In this document: positions 41,959 through 51,460 of the stretch, one piece after another
Numbering within the stretch: the first letter of the stretch is position 1
How the letters are laid out: each line of letters begins with the position of its first letter
From: Mycolicibacterium stellerae
GTDB lineage: Bacteria; Actinomycetota; Actinomycetes; Mycobacteriales; Mycobacteriaceae
DNA length: 64,000 nt
Assembly: GCF_003719305.1 (NCBI RefSeq)
Contig: NZ_RARC01000020.1
Location: forward strand, 54,048 to 118,047
Direction of reading: 5' to 3'
The notes under the pieces: generated by a model
Databases searched by the model: none
What the model was told of the DNA's origin: nothing
Seen by the model: the letters and a program-made list of their open reading frames with translations, nothing else
Translations under genes and position numbers: made by a program

Positions 41959-43403
41959 TGCACTCCGCTGCACCGCTTTTCGACGCGCTGAAACACTTCG
42001 TCGAGCGGGACCAGGCTCCGTTCTACAGCCCCGGGCACAAGGGCGGCCGGACCCTGGACCCGTGGTTCCGCGACAACATCGCGGCGATCGACCTGAACAA
42101 TCTCCCCGACACCGACAACCTGCACAGCCCTGCGGGCCCGATACTGGCCGCCGAGCGGCTGATCGCTGATGCGTGGGGCGTGCCGCAGAGCTTCATCGTC
42201 GTACAGGGGTCAACGGGCGGGAACATCGCGGTGGCCTTTTCGGCACTGCATCCCGACGAGCCCGTGCTGGTCGCCCGGAACGCGCACAAGTCCGTGTTGG
42301 CGGGGCTTGTGCAGGTCGGTGCGCGCCCGGTCTGGCTCGAGCCACGCTGGGACGCGGAATTCGGTGTCGCGCATGGGCTTGACGCCGCCGTCGTCGAAAG
42401 CACCTTCGCCAACAGCGCCGCCAAAGCGCTCTGGATCCTGCACCCGACGTACTACGGCACATGCGGCGACATCGGTGTGCTCGCCGGCATGTGCCGCCGC
42501 AACGACGCCAAACTCCTTGTCGACGGCGCGCATTCACCACATTTCGCCTTCCATCCCGACCTGCCTGCAAGTGGCGAGACGTCCGGTGCCGCAGCGACAG
42601 TGCAGTCGGTGCACAAGATCCTTTCCGGCCTGAGCCAGGCTGCTGTGCTGCATGTCGACACCGCCGTGATAGACCCCGCCTCGGTTCGCAGGGCCCTGCA
42701 GCTGATCCAAACCACCAGCCCGCATTTCGCGATCATGACGTCGATCGACCTCGCCAGGCGGCAGATGATGCTCGATGGCCGAGCACTTCTGGACCAGACG
42801 CTGGACCGGGCAAGGCGAACGGCCGACCGGCTGGAGGACATCGACGGTCTGCGGGTGCTGCGGCAGCACGACCTGGCGGGCGCGGGAACCGGCCTGCACC
42901 AACTCGACGAGACCAAACTTCTCATCGGCACGAGCGGGTTGGCCGCCGATGCGCGCGAGATCGTGGGACGGCTCAACAGCATTCACGGTGTGCAGCCAGA
43001 ACTGGCGGGCACCGGGCATGTGTTGTGCATCACCACGATCGGCAACACCGACCGCGACATGGACCGTCTGGTCGCGGGTTTCACCGAAGTCGCCGCGCAC
43101 GTCGGGCGGAACGACGAGAACCAACCCGCCGGGCTGACCGCAGACGTGCTCGCGGTCCGACCCGAGACGGCGCTGACGCCGCGCGAGGCGTTCTTCGCCG
43201 CCGACAAGACGGTTGCGCTGGCGCAGGCGTCGGGACGCATCGCCGCCGAGGCCATCACGCCCTATCCGCCTGGCATCCCGCTGGTGATGCCAGGCGAGCG
43301 ATTCAGCGCGGACGTCATCGCGCTGCTGTCCGCGCTCCGCACCGCGGGCAATCCGATCAGCGCGGCGGACCCGTCATTGGAAACGGTGAAGACCGTCCGC
43401 TGA
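41958..43403 (+). CDS. Orn/Lys/Arg decarboxylase-family PLP enzyme
   Basis: This 481-residue fold-type I PLP enzyme belongs to the SpeA/Orn-Lys-Arg decarboxylase group, which converts basic amino acids to polyamines. The PLP Lys220 is in SVHKILSGL, with DGAHSPHFAF before it and YSPGHKGG at the N terminus, both family hallmarks. The start ATG shares one base with the amidohydrolase stop (TGATG at 41956-41960). It is short compared with the 700-plus residue inducible decarboxylases and matches the compact Gram-positive type. It is the last gene of the operon, convergent with lpqI at an 11-base gap. Substrate unknown. Confidence 0.88.
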   Translation: MHSAAPLFDALKHFVERDQAPFYSPGHKGGRTLDPWFRDNIAAIDLNNLPDTDNLHSPAGPILAAERLIADAWGVPQSFIVVQGSTGGNIAVAFSALHPDEPVLVARNAHKSVLAGLVQVGARPVWLEPRWDAEFGVAHGLDAAVVESTFANSAAKALWILHPTYYGTCGDIGVLAGMCRRNDAKLLVDGAHSPHFAFHPDLPASGETSGAAATVQSVHKILSGLSQAAVLHVDTAVIDPASVRRALQLIQTTSPHFAIMTSIDLARRQMMLDGRALLDQTLDRARRTADRLEDIDGLRVLRQHDLAGAGTGLHQLDETKLLIGTSGLAADAREIVGRLNSIHGVQPELAGTGHVLCITTIGNTDRDMDRLVAGFTEVAAHVGRNDENQPAGLTADVLAVRPETALTPREAFFAADKTVALAQASGRIAAEAITPYPPGIPLVMPGERFSADVIALLSALRTAGNPISAADPSLETVKTVR

Positions 43404-43414
43404 ACCCGGGCGCG

Positions 43415-44566
43415 TCAGCACTTCGGATTGGGGCCCTTCTGGGCTGCCACCTTGAGCACCGACTCGTCGACGCGGCCCTGCGACAGCTCTCCTGCCGCCA
43501 ACGCCTTCTCCAGCCTGTCCAGCACCGCAGGCACCTCGTCGGTGGTGACCCACAGCGCGACGTCGGCACCGGCCTGCAGCGCCTTGAGCACCGCGTCGGA
43601 GACGCTGTAGCGCTGGTTGATGGCGCCCATGCTGGAGAGGTCGTCGCTGTACACCAGGCCGTTGAACCCTGGACCGCCGTAGCCGCCCGAGCGCAGCAGC
43701 CCGTAGGCCGCGGGGCTGAGGCTGGCGGGGTCGGTGCCGGTGAGGCCTGGCACCTGCATGTGGCCGACCATGACGGCGACCGGCGCCTGGGTGGTCAACG
43801 TCTGGTACGGGATCAGGTCGCCTGCCTTCAGTTCGTCCAGCGGAGGGGTGACGACGCCCCCCTCGTGGGAGTCGCCCGACGCGTGGCCGTGGCCGGGGAA
43901 GTGCTTGAGCACGGGCAGCACACCGGCGTCGCGCAGCCCCTGGGCGTAGGCGCCTGCGAACTCGATGACCTGCGCCGGATCCGAGCCGAACGAGCGGTCG
44001 CCGATCACCTCGTCGTCGGATTCTTCTGTGACATCGACGACCGGTGCGAAGTCGATCGTGACGCCGAGGCCGCGCATGGCCTGACCGCGCTGGAACGCGA
44101 TGCCGCGGACCTCGTCGGGTGTCATGGTCTGAGCGAGCACCCGCGGCGACGGCTGGCTGCCGATCAGGGTGGCCAGCCGTGACACCCGGCCGCCCTCCTC
44201 GTCGACGCTGACCGCGAGCGGCAGCGGGCTCGCGGTCGCCGCGATGTCGGCCAGCGGCGCGCCCATCATCGACAGGTCGGTCCAGCTGCCGATCATGATG
44301 CCGCCGACGTGCTGGTTGTCGACAACGGCGCGGGCATCGTCCGCCCCTGTGACACCGACCATCAGCAGCTGGGCCAGCTTGTCGCGGGTCGACATCGCCG
44401 CGAGCACGTCACCGCAGGCGGGCGGCACCGGCGCGGCGGGCAGCGGCCGGTCCATGGAGGTGTTCGACGGGTTGGCTTCGGTGGCGGGCTTCTCGGTGGT
44501 GGACGAGCAGGCCACCAGCAAGCCGGTCAGCGCCGCGAGCGCACCCAGTAGACGGGGAAGGGCCAT
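43415..44566 (-). CDS. lpqI: Lipoprotein LpqI, glycoside hydrolase family 3 beta-N-acetylglucosaminidase
   Basis: LpqI is a 383-residue exported lipoprotein with lipobox LVAC (Cys20) after a short signal. The GH3 barrel has the NagZ-type KHFPGHGHASGD motif, whose His acts as general acid/base, and YSDDLSSMGA with the nucleophile Asp. The M. tuberculosis homologue Rv0237 removes N-acetylglucosamine from muropeptides during peptidoglycan recycling. The gene is divergent from the small DUF2613 gene across 83 bases. The order lpqI, small peptide, aftD is the same as in M. tuberculosis. Confidence 0.95.
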   Translation of the reverse strand: MALPRLLGALAALTGLLVACSSTTEKPATEANPSNTSMDRPLPAAPVPPACGDVLAAMSTRDKLAQLLMVGVTGADDARAVVDNQHVGGIMIGSWTDLSMMGAPLADIAATASPLPLAVSVDEEGGRVSRLATLIGSQPSPRVLAQTMTPDEVRGIAFQRGQAMRGLGVTIDFAPVVDVTEESDDEVIGDRSFGSDPAQVIEFAGAYAQGLRDAGVLPVLKHFPGHGHASGDSHEGGVVTPPLDELKAGDLIPYQTLTTQAPVAVMVGHMQVPGLTGTDPASLSPAAYGLLRSGGYGGPGFNGLVYSDDLSSMGAINQRYSVSDAVLKALQAGADVALWVTTDEVPAVLDRLEKALAAGELSQGRVDESVLKVAAQKGPNPKC

Positions 44567-44649
44567 GGGGTCATGCTGTCACGGCGCGGCACGGGCGCCA
44601 GAACGGGCGCTCATCTGCGGACATGGACCCGCGTGTTAGTTTGGGCCGC

Positions 44650-44823
44650 ATGGACCGGTTTCTGGTGCCCGCTGCGGCAAGCATCGTTGTCGGCCTATTG
44701 CTTGGCGCGGCCGCCATCTTCGGGATCACGCTGATGGTGCAGCAGGACACCAAGCCCCCGGTGCAGGCAGGCGATCCGGCGTCGGCCGTGCTGAACCGTG
44801 TCGAGTACGGCAACCGAAGCTAG
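44650..44823 (+). CDS. Small DUF2613 membrane/secreted protein (Rv0236A-like)
   Basis: This 57-residue protein starts at ATG 44650. Residues about 6-29 form one strong hydrophobic helix (LVPAAASIVVGLLLGAAAIF). They are followed by a short outside part ending NRVEYGNRS, matching M. tuberculosis Rv0236A in length and order. It overlaps the aftD start (GTG 44798) by 26 bases, so aftD translation is probably coupled to it. Function is unknown; a role with AftD at the membrane is only inferred from adjacency. Confidence 0.85.
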   Translation: MDRFLVPAAASIVVGLLLGAAAIFGITLMVQQDTKPPVQAGDPASAVLNRVEYGNRS

Positions 44824-47800
44824 CCTGACGCCGCTTTCCCGCCGCTGGATCTGGCTGGTCGCGGCGCTGTCTCTGGCGCTGACGTTCGCGCAGTCGCCGG
44901 GCAAGATCTCGCCGGACACCAAACTCGATCTCACCGCCAACCCGCTGCGGTTCCTTGCGCGCGCGCTCAACCTGTGGAACAGCGAGCTGCCGTTCGGCCA
45001 GGCGCAGAACCAGGCCTACGGCTACCTGTTCCCGCACGGCGCCTTCTTCCTGCTCGGCGATGTCGTCGGGCTTCCCGGCTGGGTGACTCAGCGGCTGTGG
45101 TGGGCGCTGCTGCTGACGGTCGGGTTCTGGGGGCTGCTTCGGCTGGCCGAGGCGTTGGGCATCGGGTCGCCGGGGTCGCGGGTGATCGCTGCTGCGGCGT
45201 TCGCGCTGTCGCCGCGTGTGCTGACCACGATCGGCGCCATCTCGTCGGAGACGCTGCCGATGATGCTCGCGCCGTGGGTGCTGCTGCCGGTCGTCCTCGC
45301 GCTGCGCGGCTCCGGGTCGGTGCGGGTGCTCGCCGCGCGGTCGGCGCTGGCGCTCGCCCTGATGGGCGCGGTCAACGCGGTGGCCACGCTGACCGGCTGC
45401 CTGCCCGCGCTGATCTGGTGGGCGTTTCACCGGCCGAACCGAGTGTGGGTGCGGTTCACCGCGTGGTGGGCGCTGGGTGCGGTGCTGGCCGTCACGTGGT
45501 GGGTGGTGGCGCTGGTCATGCTCGGCCGGATCAGTCCGCCGTTTCTCGACTTCATCGAATCGTCCGGTGTCACAACGCAATGGACGTCGCTAACCGAGGT
45601 GCTGCGCGGCACCGACAGCTGGACCCCGTTCGTCGCGCCGGACGCCACCGCAGGCGCGACGCTTGTCACCGGAACCGTTGCAGTGTTGGCCACCACGCTC
45701 GTCGCCGCGGCAGGCCTTGCCGGGTTGGCGATGCGCACGATGCCTGCCCGCGGCCGGTTGGTGACGATCCTGCTGATCGGGACAGCCCTGTTGGCGGCCG
45801 GATACGCGGGCGGCCTTGGATCGCCTCTGGCCCATGCGGTTCAGACGTTCCTTGACGCCGAAGGAACCCCGTTGCGCAACGTGCACAAGTTGGAGCCGCT
45901 GATCCGGCTGCCGTTGGTGCTCGGCCTCGCGCATCTGCTTGGCCGCCTGCCGCTGCCTGGCAGCGTGCCGCGGCGGGAGTGGGTGCACGCCTTCGCGCAC
46001 CCCGAGAACGACAAGCGCGTCGCGGTCGGCATCGTGGTGCTGGTCGCGCTGGCGACGGGCACGTCGCTGGCGTGGACGGGTCGGCTGACCCCACCGGGAG
46101 CGTTCGACGCGATCCCGCCGTACTGGCACGAGACCGCCGCCTGGCTCGACGAGCACAATTCGGGTCCCGCGCCGGACGTGGGCACCTCCGGCTTGCGGGG
46201 GCGGGTGCTTGTGGCGCCCGGCGCCCCGTTCGCCACTCAGGTGTGGGGATCCAGCCACGACGAACCGCTTCAGGTGCTCGGCAGCAGCCCGTGGGGTGTG
46301 CGTGACTCGATTCCGCTGACACCGCCGGAGACGATCCGCGCGCTGGATTCTGTTCAGCGGCTGTTCGCCGCCGGGCGGCCATCCGCCGGTCTGGCTGATA
46401 CCCTTGCCAGGCAAGGGATTTCCTACGTCGTCGTGCGAAACGATCTCGACCCGGAGACCTCGCGGTCGGCAAGGCCGGTGCTGGTGCACCGCGCGATCGA
46501 CGGCTCGCGGGGACTGTCGAAGGTCGCCGAGTTCGGCGACCCGGTCGGGCCGGGCACGCTGCCGGGCTTCATCTCCGACAGCGGCTTGCGGCCGAAGTAC
46601 CCGGCCGTGGAGATCTACCGGGTCGACGCCATGGACCAGCCGGGTGCGCCGTATCTCGCCGACACCGACGCGATGGCCCGCGTCGACGGCGGGCCCGAGG
46701 CGCTGCTGCGCCTCGACGAGCGCCGCAGGCTGTCCGACCAGCCGCCGCTTGGGCCCATGCTGTTGACCGCGGACGCACAGCGCGCCGGGCTCCCGACACC
46801 GGTCGTCACCGTCACCGACACCCCGCTGTCGCGCGAGACCGACTACGGCCGCGTCGACGACCACTCGTCGGCGATCCGCGCGGAAGGCGATGCGCGGCAC
46901 ACCTTCAACCGGGTGCCCGACTATCCCGCAGGCGATGCCCGCATGGTGGCAGGCGCCTGGACCGGTGGCCGGATCACGGTGTCGAGTTCGGCGTCGGACT
47001 CCACCGCGCTGCCCAACGTCTCGCCCGCGAGCGGACCGACCGCGGCCATCGACAGCGACTCCTCGACAAGCTGGGTGTCCAACAGCCTGCAGGCGGCGCT
47101 GGGCCAATGGCTGCAGGTCGACTTCGACCACCCCGTCACCAACGCCACCATCACCGTGACACCGAGTGCGACGGCGGTCGGTGCGCAGGTCCGCCGGATC
47201 GAGATCTCCACCGTCAACGGCACCAGCACGCTGCGCTTCGACGAACCGGGGAAACCGATCACCGCGGCGCTGCCGTACGGCGAGACGCCGTGGGTGCGGA
47301 TCACCGCGGTCGGCACCGACGACGGGTCACCGGGCGTGCAGTTCGGCATCACCGATTTCACGGTCACCCAGTACGACGCCTCCGGTTTCGCCCAGCCGAT
47401 CGAACTCCGTCACACCGTGTCTGTGCCGGGACCACCGTCGAACGCCGTTGTCGCACAATGGGATCTGGGTTCCGAGCTGCTGGGCCGGTCCGGTTGTGCC
47501 GACGGACCCGACGGCGTGCACTGCGCGGCGACGATGGCGCTGTCGCCGGAGGAACCGGTGAACCTCAGCCGCACACTGACGGTGCCAGAACCGATATCGG
47601 TCACCCCGACGGTGTGGGTGCGGCCGCGACAGGGACCCCATCTCGCCGACCTGATCCGCCAACCGGGCACGGCGAGGGCCGAAGGCGACTCCGACCCGAT
47701 CGACGTGCTCGGCTCGGTCTATGCGGCCACCGACGGGGACCCGCGCACCGCGTGGACCGCACCGCAGCGGGTGGCGCAATTCCATACGCCGCCCACCCTG

Positions 47801-49072
47801 ACGTTGAAGCTGCCGTCCGCCCGCGAGGTGGGCGGCCTGCGGCTGGCGCCGAGTTCGTCGACGCTGCCCGCACATCCGAAGCTGGTGGCGATCGACCTCG
47901 GGGACGGCCCGCAGGTCCGTCCGCTCACCGGCGACAAAGCACAGTCGGTGTCGCTGCAGCCGAAAGTCACCGACACGGTCAAGGTTTCCATTCTGGACTG
48001 GGACGACGTGATCGACCGCACGGCACTGGGTTTCGATCAGATCAAGCCGCCGGGCCTGGCCGAGATCACCGCGCTCGACGCGCAGGGCCGACCCATTGCG
48101 GCCGCCGACGCCGCGCGCAACAGGCAACGCCCGGTGATACTGCCGTGTGGCCGAGGGCCGATCATCGCCGTCGCTGGCCACTTCATCCAGACCGAGATCA
48201 ACACCAGCGTCGGCGCGCTGCTGGACGGCGAGCCGATTCCGGCGAGGCCCTGTCGGCAGGACCCCATCGCGCTGCCGCCGGGGCAGCAGGAACTTCTGAT
48301 CAATCCCGGCGCGGCGTTCGTCGTCGACGGTGTGCAGCTGGTCGGACCTCTCGGTCGTCGATTGCCAAGCGCCGCAATGGAACCTGTTCAGAACAAGGCA
48401 TGGACACCCGATCACCGCGAGGTGGACGTGCCTGCGTCGCAGGCGTCACGCATCCTCGTGGTGCCCGAAAGCATCAACCCGGGTTGGACTGCCCGCACCG
48501 CCGACGGCACCGAGCTGAGCCCGGTGACCGTCAACGGCTGGCAGCAGGGCTGGGTCGTGCCCGCTGGCACGGCGGGCAGCGTCACGTTGTCGTTCGGCGC
48601 CAACGCCGTCTACCGCGCAGGCATCGCGGGCGGGTTGGCGCTGCTGCCGATACTGGCGTTGTTGGCGCTCGTGCCCCCACGACGACCACCGCCGCCCGCC
48701 GACCCGGCGAAGCCGTGGCGGCCCAACGGCGTCGCGACGAGCGTGGCGATCCTGGCCGTCGGCGCCGTCATCGCAGGCATCGCGGGCGTCGTGGTGATGG
48801 GCGCGGCGATCGGCGTCCGCTACCTGCTGCGCAATCGTCCCCGGCTCGATGACGCCGTCACCGTCGGCACAAGCGCGGGCGGGCTGATCGTGGCGGGTGC
48901 GGTGCTGTCGCAGAACCCGTGGCGATCGGTGGACGGTTACGCCGGGCACTCCGCGGGCGTCCAGCTGCTTGCGCTGATCTCCGTTGCCGCGCTCGCGGCG
49001 TCGCTAGCATCGGCGGAGTGCCGCAAGTGGATACCGCCCGAGGAGCCATCGACACCGCCGACCTCGGTGTGA
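44798..49072 (+). CDS. aftD: Arabinofuranosyltransferase AftD
   Basis: This very large (1424-residue) GT-C membrane glycosyltransferase adds arabinofuranose residues, using decaprenyl-phosphoryl-arabinose, in arabinogalactan and lipoarabinomannan. The N-terminal third (about 20-430) is membrane helices. The early acidic loop KISPDTKLDLTANP matches the GT-C catalytic-loop position. The long outside part contains two discoidin-like carbohydrate-binding regions (about 735-880, DSDSSTSWVSNSL; about 960-1090, ATDGDPRTAW). The C terminus (about 1270-1410) is again membrane helices. The start is GTG 44798, inside the preceding small gene. The last 55 bases overlap the start of the phosphotriesterase-family gene. 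Length and neighbours match Rv0236c. Confidence 0.95.
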   Translation: MSSTATEASLTPLSRRWIWLVAALSLALTFAQSPGKISPDTKLDLTANPLRFLARALNLWNSELPFGQAQNQAYGYLFPHGAFFLLGDVVGLPGWVTQRLWWALLLTVGFWGLLRLAEALGIGSPGSRVIAAAAFALSPRVLTTIGAISSETLPMMLAPWVLLPVVLALRGSGSVRVLAARSALALALMGAVNAVATLTGCLPALIWWAFHRPNRVWVRFTAWWALGAVLAVTWWVVALVMLGRISPPFLDFIESSGVTTQWTSLTEVLRGTDSWTPFVAPDATAGATLVTGTVAVLATTLVAAAGLAGLAMRTMPARGRLVTILLIGTALLAAGYAGGLGSPLAHAVQTFLDAEGTPLRNVHKLEPLIRLPLVLGLAHLLGRLPLPGSVPRREWVHAFAHPENDKRVAVGIVVLVALATGTSLAWTGRLTPPGAFDAIPPYWHETAAWLDEHNSGPAPDVGTSGLRGRVLVAPGAPFATQVWGSSHDEPLQVLGSSPWGVRDSIPLTPPETIRALDSVQRLFAAGRPSAGLADTLARQGISYVVVRNDLDPETSRSARPVLVHRAIDGSRGLSKVAEFGDPVGPGTLPGFISDSGLRPKYPAVEIYRVDAMDQPGAPYLADTDAMARVDGGPEALLRLDERRRLSDQPPLGPMLLTADAQRAGLPTPVVTVTDTPLSRETDYGRVDDHSSAIRAEGDARHTFNRVPDYPAGDARMVAGAWTGGRITVSSSASDSTALPNVSPASGPTAAIDSDSSTSWVSNSLQAALGQWLQVDFDHPVTNATITVTPSATAVGAQVRRIEISTVNGTSTLRFDEPGKPITAALPYGETPWVRITAVGTDDGSPGVQFGITDFTVTQYDASGFAQPIELRHTVSVPGPPSNAVVAQWDLGSELLGRSGCADGPDGVHCAATMALSPEEPVNLSRTLTVPEPISVTPTVWVRPRQGPHLADLIRQPGTARAEGDSDPIDVLGSVYAATDGDPRTAWTAPQRVAQFHTPPTLTLKLPSAREVGGLRLAPSSSTLPAHPKLVAIDLGDGPQVRPLTGDKAQSVSLQPKVTDTVKVSILDWDDVIDRTALGFDQIKPPGLAEITALDAQGRPIAAADAARNRQRPVILPCGRGPIIAVAGHFIQTEINTSVGALLDGEPIPARPCRQDPIALPPGQQELLINPGAAFVVDGVQLVGPLGRRLPSAAMEPVQNKAWTPDHREVDVPASQASRILVVPESINPGWTARTADGTELSPVTVNGWQQGWVVPAGTAGSVTLSFGANAVYRAGIAGGLALLPILALLALVPPRRPPPPADPAKPWRPNGVATSVAILAVGAVIAGIAGVVVMGAAIGVRYLLRNRPRLDDAVTVGTSAGGLIVAGAVLSQNPWRSVDGYAGHSAGVQLLALISVAALAASLASAECRKWIPPEEPSTPPTSV

Positions 49073-49995
49073 CCCTGATGCACGAACACGTCTTCGTGCT
49101 GTCTCATGAAGTCAACGCCAACCACCCCGAGGTGTGGGGCGACGAGGCCACCCGCGAGGCCGACGCGATCAACCGCCTGCGCGAGCTCAAGTCCCGCGGC
49201 GTCGACACCATCGTCGACCTGACGGTCATCGGGCTCGGCCGCTACATTCCGCGCATCGCCCGCATCGCCGCGGAGACCGACATCAACATCGTCGTCGCCA
49301 CCGGCCTCTACACCTACAACGACGTGCCGCTGTACTTCTCCCTGCGCGGGCCGGGAACGCTGCTCGACGGCCCCGAGATCATGACCGAGATGTTCGTCGG
49401 TGACATCGCCGAAGGCATCGCAGGCACCGGCATCAAGGCCGCGATCCTCAAGTGCGCCACCGACGAACCGGGTGTCACCCCCGGCGTGGAGCGGGTGCTG
49501 CGGGCGGTCGCTGCGGCGCACCGCGAAACCGGCGTGCCGATCACCACGCACACCCATGCCGCCACCCGTCGCGGGTTGGACCAGCAGCGGATCTTCGGTG
49601 AAGAGGGCGTCGACCCGTCCCGTGTCGTGATCGGGCACAGCGGCGACACCACCGACATCGGCTATCTCGAAGAGCTGATCGCCAACGGCTCCAACATCGG
49701 CATGGACCGCTTCGGCCTCGACGTCTTCCTGTCCACCGAGGAGCGGGTGAACACGGTGGCGACGATGTGCGAGCGTGGGCACGCCGACAAGATGGTGTTG
49801 TCGCACGACGCGTCGTGCCTGCTGGATTGGCTGCCGGAGGAAGTCGTGCCCGTCGCATTGCCGAACTGGCACTATCTGCATATCCACAACGACGTGCTGC
49901 CCGCATTGAAGGAGCGTGGGGTGACCGACGAGCAGATCACCACCATGCTCGTCGACAACCCGCGCAAGATCTTCTCCGCCAAGGGTGGCTACTGA
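49018..49995 (+). CDS. php: Phosphotriesterase-family metallohydrolase (Php)
   Basis: This 325-residue TIM-barrel binuclear metal hydrolase starts at GTG 49018 (MPQVDTARGAIDTADLG). Metal ligands are visible: MHEHVF (HxH), ILKCATD with the likely bridging Lys, TTHTHAATR, VIGHSGD and LSHDASC. The M. tuberculosis counterpart is Php (Rv0230c); family members often have lactonase activity rather than phosphotriesterase activity. The start lies 55 bases inside aftD. In M. tuberculosis, from memory, several genes separate php from aftD, so this direct overlap is a local difference. fadD follows after 1 base. Natural substrate not deducible. Confidence 0.92.
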   Translation: MPQVDTARGAIDTADLGVTLMHEHVFVLSHEVNANHPEVWGDEATREADAINRLRELKSRGVDTIVDLTVIGLGRYIPRIARIAAETDINIVVATGLYTYNDVPLYFSLRGPGTLLDGPEIMTEMFVGDIAEGIAGTGIKAAILKCATDEPGVTPGVERVLRAVAAAHRETGVPITTHTHAATRRGLDQQRIFGEEGVDPSRVVIGHSGDTTDIGYLEELIANGSNIGMDRFGLDVFLSTEERVNTVATMCERGHADKMVLSHDASCLLDWLPEEVVPVALPNWHYLHIHNDVLPALKERGVTDEQITTMLVDNPRKIFSAKGGY

Positions 49996-49996
49996 G

Positions 49997-51460
49997 ATGG
50001 CCGACGAGACGCCACCGATCAGCACCCAGGTGTCGCAGCTGGCTGCAGCCGATCCCGACGCACCCGCCGTCACTTGCTCGGGCCAGACCCTCACCCGCCG
50101 CGAACTGGACCTGTCCAGCAACCGGCTGGCGCGTGCCTTCGCCGAACGCGGGGTCGGCGTCGGCGACTACGTGACGATCGTGTTGTCGAACTCGATTCAG
50201 TGGGCGCAGTCAGTGCTTGCCGCATGGAAGCTTGGCGCGACACCGACACCGCTGTCGGCACGGCTGCCCGACGCCGAACTCGAGGCACTGCTGGATCTGC
50301 GATCACAGGCGCTCATCGTCGGACGCGACGATCCGCGCGGGAAAACACCAAGTGTGCCTGTGGGTTTCACACCGGATCCGACGCTGCCCGACGCCGAGCT
50401 GCCCGAGGTGGTTTCGCCGGTGTGGAAGTCGATGGCCTCGGGCGGCAGCACCGGGCGACCCAAGCTGATCGAGGCAGGCGGCGACAGCCGGTTTCCTGCG
50501 TTTGCCGGTTACGGGCTCGGCGCACAGGAGGGTGACGTCAACCTGATCTCGGTTCCGCTATCGCACAACACCGGCTTCACGACGTTCGCCGTCGGGCTGG
50601 TGCAGGGCCACCACCTCGTGCTGATGCCGCGCTTCGAACCCCACGAGTTCCTAACGCTGGTCACCGAACACCGCGTCACGTTCCTGGCGACGGTGCCGAC
50701 CATCATGCAGCGGCTGCTGCCCGTGTACCGCGCCGACCCCGACGCCTACGACCTGTCGTCGATCCGGCGGTTCTGGCATCTCGCCGCACCCTGCCCGCCC
50801 GCGATCAAGCAGGCATGGATCGATTTGGTCGGCCCCGAAACGGTCTGGGAGCTCTACGGCGGCACCGAACTTCAGGCGCTGACGTTCATCAGGGGCGATC
50901 AGTGGCTGACCCATCCCGGCTCGGTGGGCGTCGTCGTCGCCGGCGAGATGAAGGTCCTCGACGACGACGGCAACGAATGCCCGCCAGGCGTCAGCGGTGA
51001 GATCTACATGCGGCCCGCGCCGGGCACCCCGCCGACCTACCGCTACATCGGATCGCAGGCCAAGAGCCGCGACGGCTGGGACTCGCTCGGCGACCTCGGC
51101 TACTTCGACGCCGACGGCTTCCTCTATCTCAACGACCGGCGCGTCGACATGTTCACCGTCGGCGGGCGCAACGTGTACCCCGCGGAGATCGAATCGGCGC
51201 TGTGCGGACACCCGGACGTGTTGTCCTGCTTGGTCGTCGGCATACCCGACGACGACCTGGGCCAGGTGCCGTATGCGATCGTGCAGTCGGACGGACTCGA
51301 CGAGGCCGCCGTCGTCGCCTACCTCACCGAGCGCATCGCCGGATACAAGGTGCCGCGCACGGTCGAGTTCACCGATGAGCCGCTTCGCGACGACGCGGGT
51401 AAGGCACGGCGGTCGGCCGTGCGCGACGACGTCATCGCGAGACTGGCTCGGGCACACTGA
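49997..51460 (+). CDS. Acyl-CoA synthetase (FadD family)
   Basis: This 487-residue AMP-forming ligase activates a carboxylic acid as the CoA thioester. The ATP-binding loop ASGGSTGRPKL, the YGGTELQ motif, the domain hinge LNDRRVDMFTVGGRNVYP and the adenylation Lys in DDAGKARRS are present. The start ATG 49997 is 1 base after the php stop; an in-frame GTG at 49985 is also possible. It is short for a FadD and resembles the bile-acid/steroid CoA ligase-like group. It shares its last 29 bases with the convergent acyltransferase gene. Substrate unknown. Confidence 0.9.
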   Translation: MADETPPISTQVSQLAAADPDAPAVTCSGQTLTRRELDLSSNRLARAFAERGVGVGDYVTIVLSNSIQWAQSVLAAWKLGATPTPLSARLPDAELEALLDLRSQALIVGRDDPRGKTPSVPVGFTPDPTLPDAELPEVVSPVWKSMASGGSTGRPKLIEAGGDSRFPAFAGYGLGAQEGDVNLISVPLSHNTGFTTFAVGLVQGHHLVLMPRFEPHEFLTLVTEHRVTFLATVPTIMQRLLPVYRADPDAYDLSSIRRFWHLAAPCPPAIKQAWIDLVGPETVWELYGGTELQALTFIRGDQWLTHPGSVGVVVAGEMKVLDDDGNECPPGVSGEIYMRPAPGTPPTYRYIGSQAKSRDGWDSLGDLGYFDADGFLYLNDRRVDMFTVGGRNVYPAEIESALCGHPDVLSCLVVGIPDDDLGQVPYAIVQSDGLDEAAVVAYLTERIAGYKVPRTVEFTDEPLRDDAGKARRSAVRDDVIARLARAH

